DNA from: Hymenobacter busanensis | GTDB taxonomy: Bacteria > Bacteroidota > Bacteroidia > Cytophagales > Hymenobacteraceae | Direction: 5' to 3' | NCBI RefSeq assembly: GCF_008727865.1 | Contig: NZ_VTWU01000007.1 | Coordinates: 248,001-312,000 of the forward strand | Length of the DNA: 64,000 bases | Part shown: piece by piece, positions 26,600 to 36,542 of the stretch | Position numbering within the stretch: position 1 is the first letter of the stretch | Layout of the letters: every line of letters begins with the position of its first letter | Notes under the pieces: generated by a model | The model's database searches: none | What the model was told of the DNA's origin: nothing | The model's input: the letters and a program-made list of their open reading frames with translations, nothing else | Program-made: the position numbers and the translations under genes

Positions 26600-26850
26600 G
26601 GTTTCCGCTCGTGTAAGAAGGTGCTTTAGTAGCTTCGATTGGTTCTACATCCGTTTCGCGTGTTTCTACGTTGGTCTTGTCCGCTTCTAAGACGGTTTCG
26701 CAGCTTCTAAGAGTCTTTCGGCCGCTTCTAAGACCGTTTCAGTTGTTACCAAGAAGCCTCCGGTTGGTTCTACATCCATTGTGGGGCTTCTAAGTAGGTT
26801 TCTGTTGCTTCTAAGACGGTTTCGCGCACTTCTAAGCAGCTTTCGTCCCT
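26600..26850. repeat. Degenerate ~21-bp tandem repeat array, non-coding
   Basis: About ten imperfect units with a 20-22 bp period carry the core CTTCTAAGACGGTTTCG; seven have CTTCTAAG and others vary to TTCTACATCC or TTACCAAG. The core contains stop codons on both strands at nearly every unit, so it is not coding. It lies between the rlmD promoter and the adhesin gene terminator. Confidence 0.75.
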
Positions 26851-26902
26851 GCCAGCCCGGTATAGAAAAGGGCCTTCGAGCGAGTTGCTGATGCGGGCAT
26901 AA

Positions 26903-26937
26903 AAAAAGGCCGCCCGGAAGCTCCGGGCGGCCTTTTT
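26903..26937 (-). terminator. Rho-independent terminator of the adhesin operon
   Basis: A perfect 16-bp stem (26903-26918, 26922-26937) with a GGCCGCCCGG core is flanked by A and T runs. It lies 15 bp past the adhesin stop on the minus strand. Confidence 0.88.
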
Positions 26938-26952
26938 AGAATAGCGAGGTTC

Positions 26953-29900
26953 TTACTTCACCACTTCAAACGTGCCGCGGGTTACGGTGCCGTTGGCTTG
27001 CTTGAAGAGGAAATAGTAGGTACCGGCCGGCTGGTCGGGCGCGTTCCAGGTGTTGAGGTAGTTGGTGGTTTTGTACACCTCGCGGCCCCAGCGGTTCAGA
27101 ATCGTGAGCGTGTTGCCGGGGTAGAGCTCCACGCTGCGGATGTAGAACGTCTCATTCAGCCCGTCGTTGTTGGGGGTAATCACGTTGAAGAACTCCAGCT
27201 TGTTCTCGAAGCTGGCATCGGCCCCGTTCGACCACGCCGTGCGGGCCTGGGCGTCGGTGCTGATGGCCTTCACGCGGAAGCTCTGCGCAAAGCCGGCTCG
27301 CGACGAGGCAAACTCCTCGGTGTAGGTGGCAGCGGCCGTAGCCGGTACCGTTTTCACCAGCTCCAGGGCGCCGCCGTCGGCCTGGCGGTACAGCTCGTAC
27401 TGCTTCACGGGGAAGCCCGCGTAGGCGTTCCAGCCCACTTTCACCGTGCCCTCGGCCCGGCCCGCGCCGGGTTCGGTGCTTTGGATGGTGGCGCGGATGG
27501 TGGTGTGCTGGGTGCTGCTGAGCAGGGTGCCGCAGGCGTTGGTCAGTTCCACGCGGTAGTCGTACGACTTGGCATCGGCATCCACGCCGGTATCGGTGAA
27601 GGAGGTAGCCGTGTTCGGAGCCGTGCCCACCTGAGCGAAGGTGCCCGTGCCAGCGTCGCGGCGCAGGATGCGCACCTGGTTGGTGTTGCCGGCGTTGTTG
27701 GGCACGCTCAGGGCCACCACCACTTTCCGGTCGTCGGTCTGGTCGACGGAGGCCGTGTTCAGGGCCACGGTGGCGTTGTCGAGCGGCAGGGTAATGGTGG
27801 TAGCCGGGCCGGCGCAGCCGAACTGCGAGGTTTCCTGCACCACCACGGTACGCGAGGCGGCCGTCGGGTTGAAGTTCACCGTGATGCTGCCCGTGCCGTT
27901 GCCGCTGACGATGGTACCGCCCGTTACCGTCCACTGGAAGGTGCTGCTGCTGCTGGCGTTGTTGATGGTGTAGCTCAGGCCGCTGAGGGACTCGGGGCAG
28001 AGCTGACGCGGACCCACCACGGTGGCGGCGGCAGGCAGCGGATCAACGGTAAACGGATGGCTGGCCGCCAAGCCCTGGCAGCCCGCGGCGTTGGTTTCGC
28101 GGGCCGTGAGCAGGTACGTGCCCGGGGCCAACGACGGCAGCGAGACGGTGATGCCCGTTACACCGGGAATTACCACGTTGTTCAACGACCATTGGTAGAG
28201 GCCGTTGCTGACGCGCGGCAGGGTGAAGGTAGCCGTGGTACCCGTGCAGAAGCGCGTGGGACCCACCAACTGCTGCAGCACCGGCGAGGGGTTCACCGTT
28301 ACGTAAAGCGTATCGGATACGCCCAAGCAGCGGATGGTGCCGCCGGCCGTAGAGCTGTTTTCCGTCACCACAATCTTGTTGATGCCGGGACGTGTCCACT
28401 GCACTTGCACCGAGGCCAGGTTGGTGCTGACCTGGGTGCCGCCGATGATCTGCCAGGAATACACCGAGCCGTTGGTGTACTGGGTCTGGTAGGTGAAGGG
28501 GCCTTCGGCCTGGCACACCTGCAGCGGACCAGCCGGTTTCTGGGTAGCCAGAATTTGGTTGATGCGCACCGGGAATACCACCGTGTCGGACGAGCAGCCG
28601 AACTGGTTCAATTGGAAGGCTTCCACCTTGGCCGTGGTCGAAGCACCCTGCCAGTCCACCGTAATGGCGGGCGTGCCCTGGCCGCTGACGATGGTGCCGC
28701 CCGTTACTTTCCACTGGTAGGCGGTATTGCGCGGGTTGCGGATGGTGTAGGCCACGCCCGTTACCTGCGGGCACACCGAGGCGCTGCCCTGGATGCTATC
28801 CGTGGCCGGGCGCGGGTTCACCGTCACCAGTACCTGGTCGGTGGCGGTGCAACCCTGCGGGTTGGTAGCGGTGACGGTGTAGGTAATGGTTTGAGCGGTG
28901 GCCACGTTGGCCGTAAACGTGGGCTGGGCGGCGGTGGCGCTGCTCAGGTTGGCAGCAGGGCTCCACTGGTAGGAGTAGCCCGCCAGTGCCGGCGTGCCCA
29001 GGCGCGTCGACTTCTCCGAGCACAGCGTCGCGTCGACCCCGGCATTGACTACGGCGGCCGGATTCACAGTTACATCAATTGTGTCGCGGCTCACACAGCC
29101 GGCCAGCGTGGTTGCCGTCAGTACGTAGCGGGAGACAAGGGGGCTGGCGGTAGTGTTGGTGAGGGTAACAGAAGTAAACGAAGCTGTGGGACCGGCCACG
29201 CCGGTAGTCGGGCTCCAGGCAAACGTGGTGCCGGTGGGGTACAAGGCCGTGGTGCCGATGGGGGTGCTCTGGCCGGAACACACGGTTTTGTCGGTGCCGG
29301 CAAAAGCCACCACCTTCGGGTTCACGGTTACCTCTACCGTGTCACGCGCTACGCAGCCCAGGGTGGTAGTTGCCGTCAGCACGTACTTCGTTACCAGCGG
29401 CGCGGTAGAGACGTTGGAGACGTGCGTGAGGGTAACGGCCGAAGTGGCCGAGGTCGGGTTAGCCAAGCCAGTAGTCGGACTCCATTGATAGGTGGTGCCC
29501 GCTATTACCGAGGCCGCGTTGCCCAGCAGGGCGGTGCCGCCCGAGCAGAACGTCGCGTCGGTGCCGGCGCTGGCCACGGCGGCCGGGTTCACCGTCACGG
29601 TTACCTGGGAGGTGGCGCTGCAGCCTTCGGCCGTGGTAGCCGTGAGGGTGTAGGTAAACGTCAGCGGGGCGCCGGTGGGGTTAGTGGTGGCCGAGAAGGT
29701 TGGCTGCGCAACGGTCGGGTTGCTAAGTGCCGTCGACGGGCTCCAGGAGTAGGTGTAGCCGGGCAGCGGCGCCGAGCCCAACTGCCGGGATTCACCCGAG
29801 CAGAGCGTCAGGTTGGGGCCGGCAGCGGCCACAGCGGCCGGGTTCACCGTCACCACCACTTGGTCGGTGGCAGTGCAGCCTTCGGTCGTGGTTACGGTCA

Positions 29901-32900
29901 GGGTGTAGGTAGTCGACTGCAGGGTAGTGCCGGTATTGGTCAGCGTCACTTGCGGGCGGGCCGTAGTAGCGCTGCTCAGGCCCGTGGCCGGGCTCCAGGC
30001 ATACGTAGAGCCGGCGGTGGCTGCCGTACCCAACTGGACGGAAGCGCCCGAGCAGAAGGCCACATCGGCGCCAGCTTGCGCAATGGCGGCCGGGTTTACC
30101 GTTACCGTTACCTGGCTGGTGGCAGTACAGCCCTCCGGCGAAGTGGCCGTAACGGTGTACGTCTGCACGGTGGGAGTGGAGCCGGTGGTCAGTGTCACCG
30201 TCGGTTGCGCGGCGGTGGCGCTGCTGAGGCCGGCAGCGGGACTCCACTGGTAGGTGTAGCCCGGCAAGGCGGGTGTGCCAATTTGCGTGGTGGTGCCCGA
30301 GCAGAACGCGCGGGACGGACCGGCAGCGGCCACAGCGGCGGGGTTCAGGGTCACGGTCACCTGGTCGGTAGCGGTGCAGCCCTGGGTCGTAGTCGCCGTT
30401 ACCGTGTAGGTAAAGGTTTGAACCGTGCCGGTTGTGTTCGTGAGCGAGAAGGTAGGCTGGGCGGCGGTGGCGCTGCTCAGGCCCGTGGCTGGGCTCCACT
30501 GGTAGCTCTGGCCAAAGGCCGCAGCCGTGCCGAGGGCGGCCGAAGCACCCGAGCACAGCGTGGCATCGGCGCCGGCGTTGGCCGAAGCGGCCGGGTTCAG
30601 GGTCACCGTTACCTGGTCGGTAGCGGTGCAGCCCTCTGCCGTCGTAGCCGTGACGGTGTATACCGTCGTAAGCGGCGCCGAACCCGGACCCAGCGTCTGG
30701 CTGAAGAAGGGCTGAGCTATGGTGGCGTTGCTTAGGCCGGTGGCCGGGCTCCACTGGTAGCGGTAGCCCGCGCGAGCTAGGGCGCCAAGCTGGACCGTAG
30801 CACCCGAGCAAAGACTTAGATCTGAGCCTGCCTCGGCTACGGCAGCCGGGTTCACCGTCACCGTTACCTGGTCGGTGGCGGTGCAGCCTTCGGCGGTAGT
30901 CACGGTTACGGTGTAGGTAAACGACTGCGTGGCAGAGGTGGTGTTAATCAGCGAAACCGTGGGCTGGGCCACCGTCGGGCTGCTCAAGCCGGTAGCGGGG
31001 CTCCACTGATAGGAGTAGCCCGGCTGCGGAGCCGCGCCCAATTGGGCCGAAGCGCCCGAGCAGAAGCTGGGGTCGGTGCCGGCATTGGCCACGGCCGCGG
31101 GGTTCAGGGTCACCGTCACCTGGTCGGTGGCGGTGCAGCCCTGGCCCGTGGTGGTGGTTACGGTGTAGGTAATGGTTTGCGGGGCCGAGCCGGGCGCCAG
31201 CGTTTGGCTGAACGTAGGCTGGGCAGCGGTGGCGCTGCTCAGGCCGGTGGCCGGGCTCCACTGGTAGGTTTGGCCCGCTACCGAGGCTGCACCAAGCGTA
31301 ACCGAAGTACCCGAGCACACGGTGGCATCGGCTCCGGCATTGGCCACGGCTACCGGGCTGACCGTTACGGTAATTTGCCGGGTGTCGGTGCAGGTGCCGG
31401 TGGTGCTGGTTACGGTGTAGGTAGTGGTTTGAGTAGGCGAAACGCTGATGCGCGGCCCCGTGAAGGTTTGCGAGCCGGCGGTCCACACGTAGGTGCCGCT
31501 GCCGCCCGTTACCGTCAGAATTGCCGACTGACCCAGGCAGATGCTGGTGTTGCCGCTCACGGCCAGGGTGCTGGCCGGCTGAATCTGAATGTCGCGGCTT
31601 ACCGAGTCGCTCAAACAGCCGAATGCGGAAACGTTCTTGAGCGTGATGCGGCCCTGGCCGGTGTTGCTCCACAACACCTGCACGTTGTTGCCGGTGGCGG
31701 GGCCCTGAATGGTGCCGCCCGTTACGCGCCAGTTGTAGCCGCCCGTGGGAACCGGCCCCACGGCGGTGTAGGTGCGCACCACCGTCCGGTCGCAGATGGT
31801 GGTGTCGCCGTTAATGCGCGTGGGCGCGGCGGCTTTGTTCACGAAAATCTGGAACACGTCGGCCACCAGCTTAATCGGGCAGCCGTTGTCGGTAGCCGTA
31901 ATCGATACGTCGTAGGGCGTGGGGCGGCCGTCGCCGCAACGGGCCGTGAAGCGGAATACCCCGCTGACGTTGCCGCCCGTGCCCGTAACCGAAGCGTTGC
32001 CGACGCTACTGCCTGCCGGAACTACGCCTTCCTGGTTGTTAAACGTTGCGTTGAAGCCCCCGGCGCCATCGAGCAGGACGCTGCCGGCGCGCAGGTTTAG
32101 GTTGTTGCCGTCAGCGTCGGTCGCGGCAACGGGGAAGCTGATGGTTTCGCCTTCTTCCAGCGTAAAGGTGCGCTGACTAGTGCTGGCGGGCGTAAGCTGC
32201 GGGGCGTTGTTGGGCGGGCATGTTCGCGACACCAGCTGCACGTCGCGCCTGGTTACGCCTACTAACACCTCCGTGCCGTTGATGCGGCGGTATTCGCGCA
32301 CGTCAACCGCCACGGCGTATTCGCCAATCTGCGGAGCGGCGTACTTCGAGAGGCCGGTGCTGGCATTGAGCGAAGCGTAGCTGCCCGCGCCGGGGCCGAA
32401 CGGCTGCGCCGCGCTGAAGCCGGTGTTGTAGGTGGCCGGGGTAGGAGGAGGCGTGAAGGTACCGGGCGGAATAACCCCGCCCGAAGGCGTACCAAACGAG
32501 TAAATCAGACGGTCGCCGTCGGCATCCACGGCGTTGTTGAGCACCAGGCTCGTGTCGCCCTGGCAGATGATGGCCACGGCGGTATCGGCAAACGTGGGCG
32601 AGCTGTTGGGAATCAGCGGCGGGGCCATTTCCATGTACAGCGTCATGCGGGTGCCGCCCGAGTTGGCAATGTTCTCGAGGCCATCGTTGCGGGCGTTGTC
32701 GGAATACACCGCGTAGTAGCCGGCAAACGAGAGCGGCAGGTTCACGATGGTGGTGTAGCGCGTAATGCGCACCGGAATGTTGCCGTTGGGAATGGTGCAG
32801 CCGCTGGGTGTGGGCGGCAAGGCCACCACCGAAGCACCCCGGGCAATGCACAGGTCGTTGGCATTGTCGACGGCCATGTTCGGCGGTGCCGGGCTGCAGG

Positions 32901-33195
32901 TCGGCCCGTTCACGGCCGTCATCGGAATGCGGACGTTGCCCTGGGAGCGGTTGTAAATAGCCACTTCCACGGCGGGGCGGGTCCCGTTGATACCGCCTAC
33001 CCCCAGCCCCCGGACGTTATCGGTGTAAATCGTCACGGTCACTTCGTAGCGGAACGGCGCGGCGGCCGGGCCGTTGGCATCGAGGTAACGATACGTCATT
33101 TCGCCGCCCATTAAGTGGGAAGCCGCTGCCTGGCCCGTGGCAAGGCCCAACAGCGCAAGCAGCACCAGCAAGCTGCGGAGTAGAGTTGTTCGCAT
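26953..33195 (-). CDS. Giant T9SS-exported adhesin-like protein with ten Ig-like repeats
   Basis: This 2,080-aa protein has a signal peptide (residues 1-25, ending GQAAA) followed by SHLMGGEMTYRYLDANG, a common start for Bacteroidota surface proteins. After about 550 residues come ten repeats of about 85 residues. Each opens with a form of AGADATVCSGxSxxLG, contains YQWSPATGLSSATAAQPTF and ends GCTATDQVTVTLNP. Further PKD/Ig-like and fibronectin-like domains follow. The C-terminal 80 residues (ITPNNDGLNETFYI and LTILNRWGREVYKT) are the gliding-motility/T9SS type B sorting domain. It is therefore a cell-surface protein handled by PorU/PorV, perhaps in adhesion or gliding. It lies 78 bp downstream of the GEVED gene and is probably co-transcribed. 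Confidence 0.92.
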   Translation of the reverse strand: MRTTLLRSLLVLLALLGLATGQAAASHLMGGEMTYRYLDANGPAAAPFRYEVTVTIYTDNVRGLGVGGINGTRPAVEVAIYNRSQGNVRIPMTAVNGPTCSPAPPNMAVDNANDLCIARGASVVALPPTPSGCTIPNGNIPVRITRYTTIVNLPLSFAGYYAVYSDNARNDGLENIANSGGTRMTLYMEMAPPLIPNSSPTFADTAVAIICQGDTSLVLNNAVDADGDRLIYSFGTPSGGVIPPGTFTPPPTPATYNTGFSAAQPFGPGAGSYASLNASTGLSKYAAPQIGEYAVAVDVREYRRINGTEVLVGVTRRDVQLVSRTCPPNNAPQLTPASTSQRTFTLEEGETISFPVAATDADGNNLNLRAGSVLLDGAGGFNATFNNQEGVVPAGSSVGNASVTGTGGNVSGVFRFTARCGDGRPTPYDVSITATDNGCPIKLVADVFQIFVNKAAAPTRINGDTTICDRTVVRTYTAVGPVPTGGYNWRVTGGTIQGPATGNNVQVLWSNTGQGRITLKNVSAFGCLSDSVSRDIQIQPASTLAVSGNTSICLGQSAILTVTGGSGTYVWTAGSQTFTGPRISVSPTQTTTYTVTSTTGTCTDTRQITVTVSPVAVANAGADATVCSGTSVTLGAASVAGQTYQWSPATGLSSATAAQPTFSQTLAPGSAPQTITYTVTTTTGQGCTATDQVTVTLNPAAVANAGTDPSFCSGASAQLGAAPQPGYSYQWSPATGLSSPTVAQPTVSLINTTSATQSFTYTVTVTTAEGCTATDQVTVTVNPAAVAEAGSDLSLCSGATVQLGALARAGYRYQWSPATGLSNATIAQPFFSQTLGPGSAPLTTVYTVTATTAEGCTATDQVTVTLNPAASANAGADATLCSGASAALGTAAAFGQSYQWSPATGLSSATAAQPTFSLTNTTGTVQTFTYTVTATTTQGCTATDQVTVTLNPAAVAAAGPSRAFCSGTTTQIGTPALPGYTYQWSPAAGLSSATAAQPTVTLTTGSTPTVQTYTVTATSPEGCTATSQVTVTVNPAAIAQAGADVAFCSGASVQLGTAATAGSTYAWSPATGLSSATTARPQVTLTNTGTTLQSTTYTLTVTTTEGCTATDQVVVTVNPAAVAAAGPNLTLCSGESRQLGSAPLPGYTYSWSPSTALSNPTVAQPTFSATTNPTGAPLTFTYTLTATTAEGCSATSQVTVTVNPAAVASAGTDATFCSGGTALLGNAASVIAGTTYQWSPTTGLANPTSATSAVTLTHVSNVSTAPLVTKYVLTATTTLGCVARDTVEVTVNPKVVAFAGTDKTVCSGQSTPIGTTALYPTGTTFAWSPTTGVAGPTASFTSVTLTNTTASPLVSRYVLTATTLAGCVSRDTIDVTVNPAAVVNAGVDATLCSEKSTRLGTPALAGYSYQWSPAANLSSATAAQPTFTANVATAQTITYTVTATNPQGCTATDQVLVTVNPRPATDSIQGSASVCPQVTGVAYTIRNPRNTAYQWKVTGGTIVSGQGTPAITVDWQGASTTAKVEAFQLNQFGCSSDTVVFPVRINQILATQKPAGPLQVCQAEGPFTYQTQYTNGSVYSWQIIGGTQVSTNLASVQVQWTRPGINKIVVTENSSTAGGTIRCLGVSDTLYVTVNPSPVLQQLVGPTRFCTGTTATFTLPRVSNGLYQWSLNNVVIPGVTGITVSLPSLAPGTYLLTARETNAAGCQGLAASHPFTVDPLPAAATVVGPRQLCPESLSGLSYTINNASSSSTFQWTVTGGTIVSGNGTGSITVNFNPTAASRTVVVQETSQFGCAGPATTITLPLDNATVALNTASVDQTDDRKVVVALSVPNNAGNTNQVRILRRDAGTGTFAQVGTAPNTATSFTDTGVDADAKSYDYRVELTNACGTLLSSTQHTTIRATIQSTEPGAGRAEGTVKVGWNAYAGFPVKQYELYRQADGGALELVKTVPATAAATYTEEFASSRAGFAQSFRVKAISTDAQARTAWSNGADASFENKLEFFNVITPNNDGLNETFYIRSVELYPGNTLTILNRWGREVYKTTNYLNTWNAPDQPAGTYYFLFKQANGTVTRGTFEVVK

Positions 33196-33273
33196 ATAAG
33201 CAGAGGAGAAAAGCAAGGAAAAATGGCCGGACGCCGCTCGCCCGCGAGCAGCATCCGGCCACGGCAAGGAGAG

Positions 33274-35523
33274 TTAGTCGCGCAGCACGCGGCGCACCAG
33301 CGGCTGGCCGTCGGTGCCTTGCAGGCGCAGCAGGTACAGCCCGCGCGGCAGGGTCGAGAGGTCGACAGCCGCGGCGGTGCCGGGCACCAGGCGCACCTGC
33401 GAGCGGAGCACCACGGCACCCAGGGTGTTTTCCACCGTCAGGGCGTAGGTGTCGGTGGCGCGTCCCTCGGCCAGCTGCAGGTGCACACGACCGTCGGGGG
33501 TGGGGTTCGGGTACACGCTCAGGCTAGCTAGGCTGCGCGCTTCCTGCGCCGACAGCAGCGGGGTAATATTCACCGAGTAGTCCTCGGTTTCGGCGTTTGC
33601 CTGGTTGACTTGACACGCAAACGGGGCGTTGTTGTTCAGCCGGGTGATGATGCGCATGCGGGTGAAGCCAACCACGCTGGCAAGGTTGGGCACGGTGAAA
33701 TTGGCGCTGAGCGCGGCCCCCGACTGCGTGTTGTATAGGATTTCGCTGGCGTTGTCGAACACCCCGTTGCGGTTGTAGTCAATCCAGGCCGTGGTGGTGC
33801 GGTTGAACGTGGTGCCCGACACCACCGACATGTTGTAGGTGCTTCCCTGGCGCAGCGACATGACCTTGGTAGTGTAGTCGCCGTAGCCGTTGGCCTCGGC
33901 GGCCGAGCTGTTGGAAAACGGTGTGGGCAACGTCGAGCCGCTCACCGTTACGTTGGCAATCCAGATGTTCGCGGTGGTGCCGGAGGAAGTCGAGGCGCAG
34001 TACGTGATACACGGCACGGCTACGGCTATGTAGTTGGCTTTGGTCGAAATGTTCTGACCAAACGCGTTGCTGGCCGTCAGCGTCACAGTGTATACTCCCG
34101 ACGTGGTGTAGGCGTGGGTGGGGTTCTGCTGGGTGCTGGTGGTGTTGTCGCCGAAATTCCAGAGCCACGACGTGGGCGCGTTCTGGCTTTGGTCGGTGAA
34201 CTGCACCGTGCTGGCGCAGGTGCTGGAGTAGTTCGAGGTGAAGTTGGCAATGGGCGGCTGCGTGTTGGGCAGCACCGTCACCGAGTAGTCTTCGGCCTGC
34301 CCGAACTGCACACTGCCGCAAGGGCTGACGATAGAGCCGGCGAAGTCGGAAATGACGCGCAGGCGCAAGGGCGTATTCTTGAGGGCGCTTCCCGGGATGG
34401 TAAGGGTAGCGAAGACGTTCGTGGTACGGTTCAGGGCCGTCAGCAGCAGCTCGTTGCTCGTAAAGGTGCCGTCGTTGTTCAAATCCAGCCACACCCGCGT
34501 ATCCTGGGCGTTGGTGTTGCCGGTCTGTACACTAACGGTGTAGCTGTTGCCCTCTATCAAACTTACCCGTTTGGTGCAGGTGAAATCCTGGTAGCCCACC
34601 GAGCCGTCGGCCGACGAGTTGGAGAGCGAGCCGAGCGCGAAGCCGGTGATGCCGTAGCCGCAGCAGTAGTTGACGGTGGCCGCGGCGCAGGTGGCGGCGG
34701 CCGGGGCCGGCACCTGGGTGTTGTAGGTGATGTAACCCGCGCGGGTGCTCAAGTTGTTGCCGGCCGCGTTGGTGGCCGTCAGCGTCACAGTGTAGGTGCC
34801 GGGCGTGGTGTAGCAGTGGCGCGGGTTCTGCTGGGTGCTGGTGGTGTTGTCGCCGAAATTCCAGAGCCACGACGTGGGCGCGTTCTGGCTTTGGTCGGTG
34901 AACTGCACGCAGCCCGAGCAGGTCAGCGGCTGGTCGCCCACGAAAGCGGCCACGGGCGCGGCCGTGCTGGCCTGCAGCGTCACGGCGTAGTCTTCGGTTT
35001 GCGAGTACTGCGACGTGGTGCAGGGCCCCGGAAGGGTCGTCAGGCTGTAGTCGGCGGCCACGCGCAGGCGCAGCGGCACGCCCACCGCCGCCCCGGCCCC
35101 GATGCGCACCGTGCGCGTTTGCAGGCCCGTACCCGAGGAGGCGAAGATTTCCTCCGTGCTGGTGTTGAACTGCCCGTCGTTGTTGAGGTCGAGCCAGGCG
35201 CGCACGTTCTCGGCCGCGCCGGCGTTGGTCGTCACCCGCATCACGTAGTCCACACCCACGGTGAGGGTGGTGGCCACGGCCGGTACCGGGCCCACGGCGC
35301 AGGAATAATCCTTGTAGCCGTCGCGCACGCCCGCCGTGGTGTTGTTGATCGTGTTGAGCGTCACGTTCAGAATCCCCATGTTAAAGGGGTAGTTTGCCGC
35401 CGGGGCCGAGCCCGGCACGCACGCCGCCACTGGGCACTGCGCCTGCACTGCAGGTGCCAGCAACGTCAACAAAGGCAGTAAAATAGCCGGCGCCCAGCGC
35501 CGTAGGGGTAGCATGTGTGGCAT
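33274..35523 (-). CDS. T9SS-exported GEVED/PKD-domain surface protein
   Basis: This 749-aa secreted protein has a signal peptide (PAILLPLLTLLAPAVQAQ). Three GEVED-type domains follow, each with a VWLDLNNDGxF-type motif and ending in EDYAVT or EDYSV. Two PKD domains share the stretch QFTDQSQNAPTSWLWNFGDN almost unchanged. The C-terminus (SVYPNPTPDGRVHLQL to LYLLRLQGTDGQPLVRRVL) is a type A T9SS sorting signal. It would be exported through the T9SS and processed by PorU. ATGs at 35523 and 35514 are both possible. A near-consensus -7 (TACCTTTA, minus strand, 35559-35566) precedes it. Function is unknown; adhesion or polymer binding is the usual guess. Confidence 0.9.
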   Translation of the reverse strand: MPHMLPLRRWAPAILLPLLTLLAPAVQAQCPVAACVPGSAPAANYPFNMGILNVTLNTINNTTAGVRDGYKDYSCAVGPVPAVATTLTVGVDYVMRVTTNAGAAENVRAWLDLNNDGQFNTSTEEIFASSGTGLQTRTVRIGAGAAVGVPLRLRVAADYSLTTLPGPCTTSQYSQTEDYAVTLQASTAAPVAAFVGDQPLTCSGCVQFTDQSQNAPTSWLWNFGDNTTSTQQNPRHCYTTPGTYTVTLTATNAAGNNLSTRAGYITYNTQVPAPAAATCAAATVNYCCGYGITGFALGSLSNSSADGSVGYQDFTCTKRVSLIEGNSYTVSVQTGNTNAQDTRVWLDLNNDGTFTSNELLLTALNRTTNVFATLTIPGSALKNTPLRLRVISDFAGSIVSPCGSVQFGQAEDYSVTVLPNTQPPIANFTSNYSSTCASTVQFTDQSQNAPTSWLWNFGDNTTSTQQNPTHAYTTSGVYTVTLTASNAFGQNISTKANYIAVAVPCITYCASTSSGTTANIWIANVTVSGSTLPTPFSNSSAAEANGYGDYTTKVMSLRQGSTYNMSVVSGTTFNRTTTAWIDYNRNGVFDNASEILYNTQSGAALSANFTVPNLASVVGFTRMRIITRLNNNAPFACQVNQANAETEDYSVNITPLLSAQEARSLASLSVYPNPTPDGRVHLQLAEGRATDTYALTVENTLGAVVLRSQVRLVPGTAAAVDLSTLPRGLYLLRLQGTDGQPLVRRVLRD

Positions 35524-35659
35524 AGAAAGTCCCAGTGAGAGTGGGGAATTCGGGTCGTTAAAGGTAGCGACTAAATCCAATCAACCATACCGACAATGCA
35601 ACCTCTTATGTGATTAATCGTATGGGCGCGCCCGATTGGGCCGCCGTTTCCAAAGCCCG

Positions 35660-35667
35660 TAGCTTTG
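35660..35667 (+). promoter_or_regulatory. Bacteroidota -7 element (TAGCTTTG)
   Basis: TAGCTTTG matches the consensus. A TTG lies 21 bases upstream (35636-35638), and the SDR start codon is 44 bp downstream. Confidence 0.6.
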
Positions 35668-35711
35668 CGGGCCCGCAGCCGCAGGGTTGCGCGTTCCAAT
35701 TGATCCAGCAT

Positions 35712-36542
35712 ATGCAAGGAAAAGTAGTCTTGATTACGGGTGGTACCTCGGGCATTGGGCGCGCCTGCGCCGTAGCCTTTGGTCAGGCGGGCGCCCGCGT
35801 TGCCGTTACCGGCCGCGACGAAGCGCGCCTGCGCGAAACCGCCGAGCAACTCCGCGCTTTGGGCATCGACGCCCGCACCATTCGGGCCGACGTGGCTTCG
35901 GAAGCCGACTGCCGCCGCGCCGTGGAGGAAACTGTGCAGGCGTTTGGCCGCCTCGACGTGCTGCTCAACAACGCCGGCATTTCTATGCGCGCCCTGTTCC
36001 AAGATGCCGAGTTGGAGGTAATTCAGCGGCTGATGCAAACCAATTTTTTCGGCACCGTGTACACCACCAAATACGCCCTGCCGCACGTGCTGGCGGCGCG
36101 GGGTAGTGTCGTGGGCGTGTCGAGCATTGCTGGCTACCGCGGCTTGCCGGGCCGCACCGGGTATTCGGCTTCCAAATTTGCCATGCAGGGCTTTCTGGAA
36201 GCGCTGCGCACCGAAGTGCACCCGCAGGGCGTGCACGTGCTGACGGCCTGCCCGGGTTTCACCAGCTCCAACATCCGCAATACCGCCCTGGCCGCCGACG
36301 GCTCCCAGCAAGGCGAGTCGCCGCGCGACGAAAACCAGATGATGAGCAGCGAGGAGGTGGCCCGGCATATCCTGCACGCCGTGCAAACCCGCAAGCCCAC
36401 ACTGGTGCTGACGGGCAAGGGCAGGTTGACGGTCTTTCTCAACAAGTGGCTGCCCGCCAGTATAATGGACCGCCTCGTGCTCAACGAATTTCAAAAAGAG
36501 AAAAATTCGCCGGTTGGTCACAAGCCCGCCCCCAGCCAGTAA
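35712..36542 (+). CDS. SDR family oxidoreductase
   Basis: This 276-aa short-chain dehydrogenase has the nucleotide-binding VLITGGTSGIGRACA motif at the N-terminus, LDVLLNNAGISM in the middle and the catalytic Tyr and Lys in GYSASKFAMQ, with the Ser in VVGVSSIAGYRG. NAD(P)-dependent oxidation or reduction of a small alcohol or ketone is expected, substrate unknown. The tail, which includes KPTLVLTGKGRLTVFLNKWLP, resembles DltE/YqjQ-type short-chain dehydrogenases. The ATG at 35712 starts directly at the fold; the upstream open frame covers the promoter. It is divergent from the GEVED gene. Confidence 0.9.
   Translation: MQGKVVLITGGTSGIGRACAVAFGQAGARVAVTGRDEARLRETAEQLRALGIDARTIRADVASEADCRRAVEETVQAFGRLDVLLNNAGISMRALFQDAELEVIQRLMQTNFFGTVYTTKYALPHVLAARGSVVGVSSIAGYRGLPGRTGYSASKFAMQGFLEALRTEVHPQGVHVLTACPGFTSSNIRNTALAADGSQQGESPRDENQMMSSEEVARHILHAVQTRKPTLVLTGKGRLTVFLNKWLPASIMDRLVLNEFQKEKNSPVGHKPAPSQ

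Noticed and set aside
26600-26850. The ~21-bp repeats as a CRISPR array
   Set aside because: There are no unique spacers of constant length and no cas genes in the window.
26998-30735. A 1,245-codon plus-strand open frame antisense to the adhesin
   Set aside because: It mirrors the repeat-rich minus-strand gene and has Arg/Gly-rich low-complexity sequence; the minus strand has a signal peptide and sorting domain.
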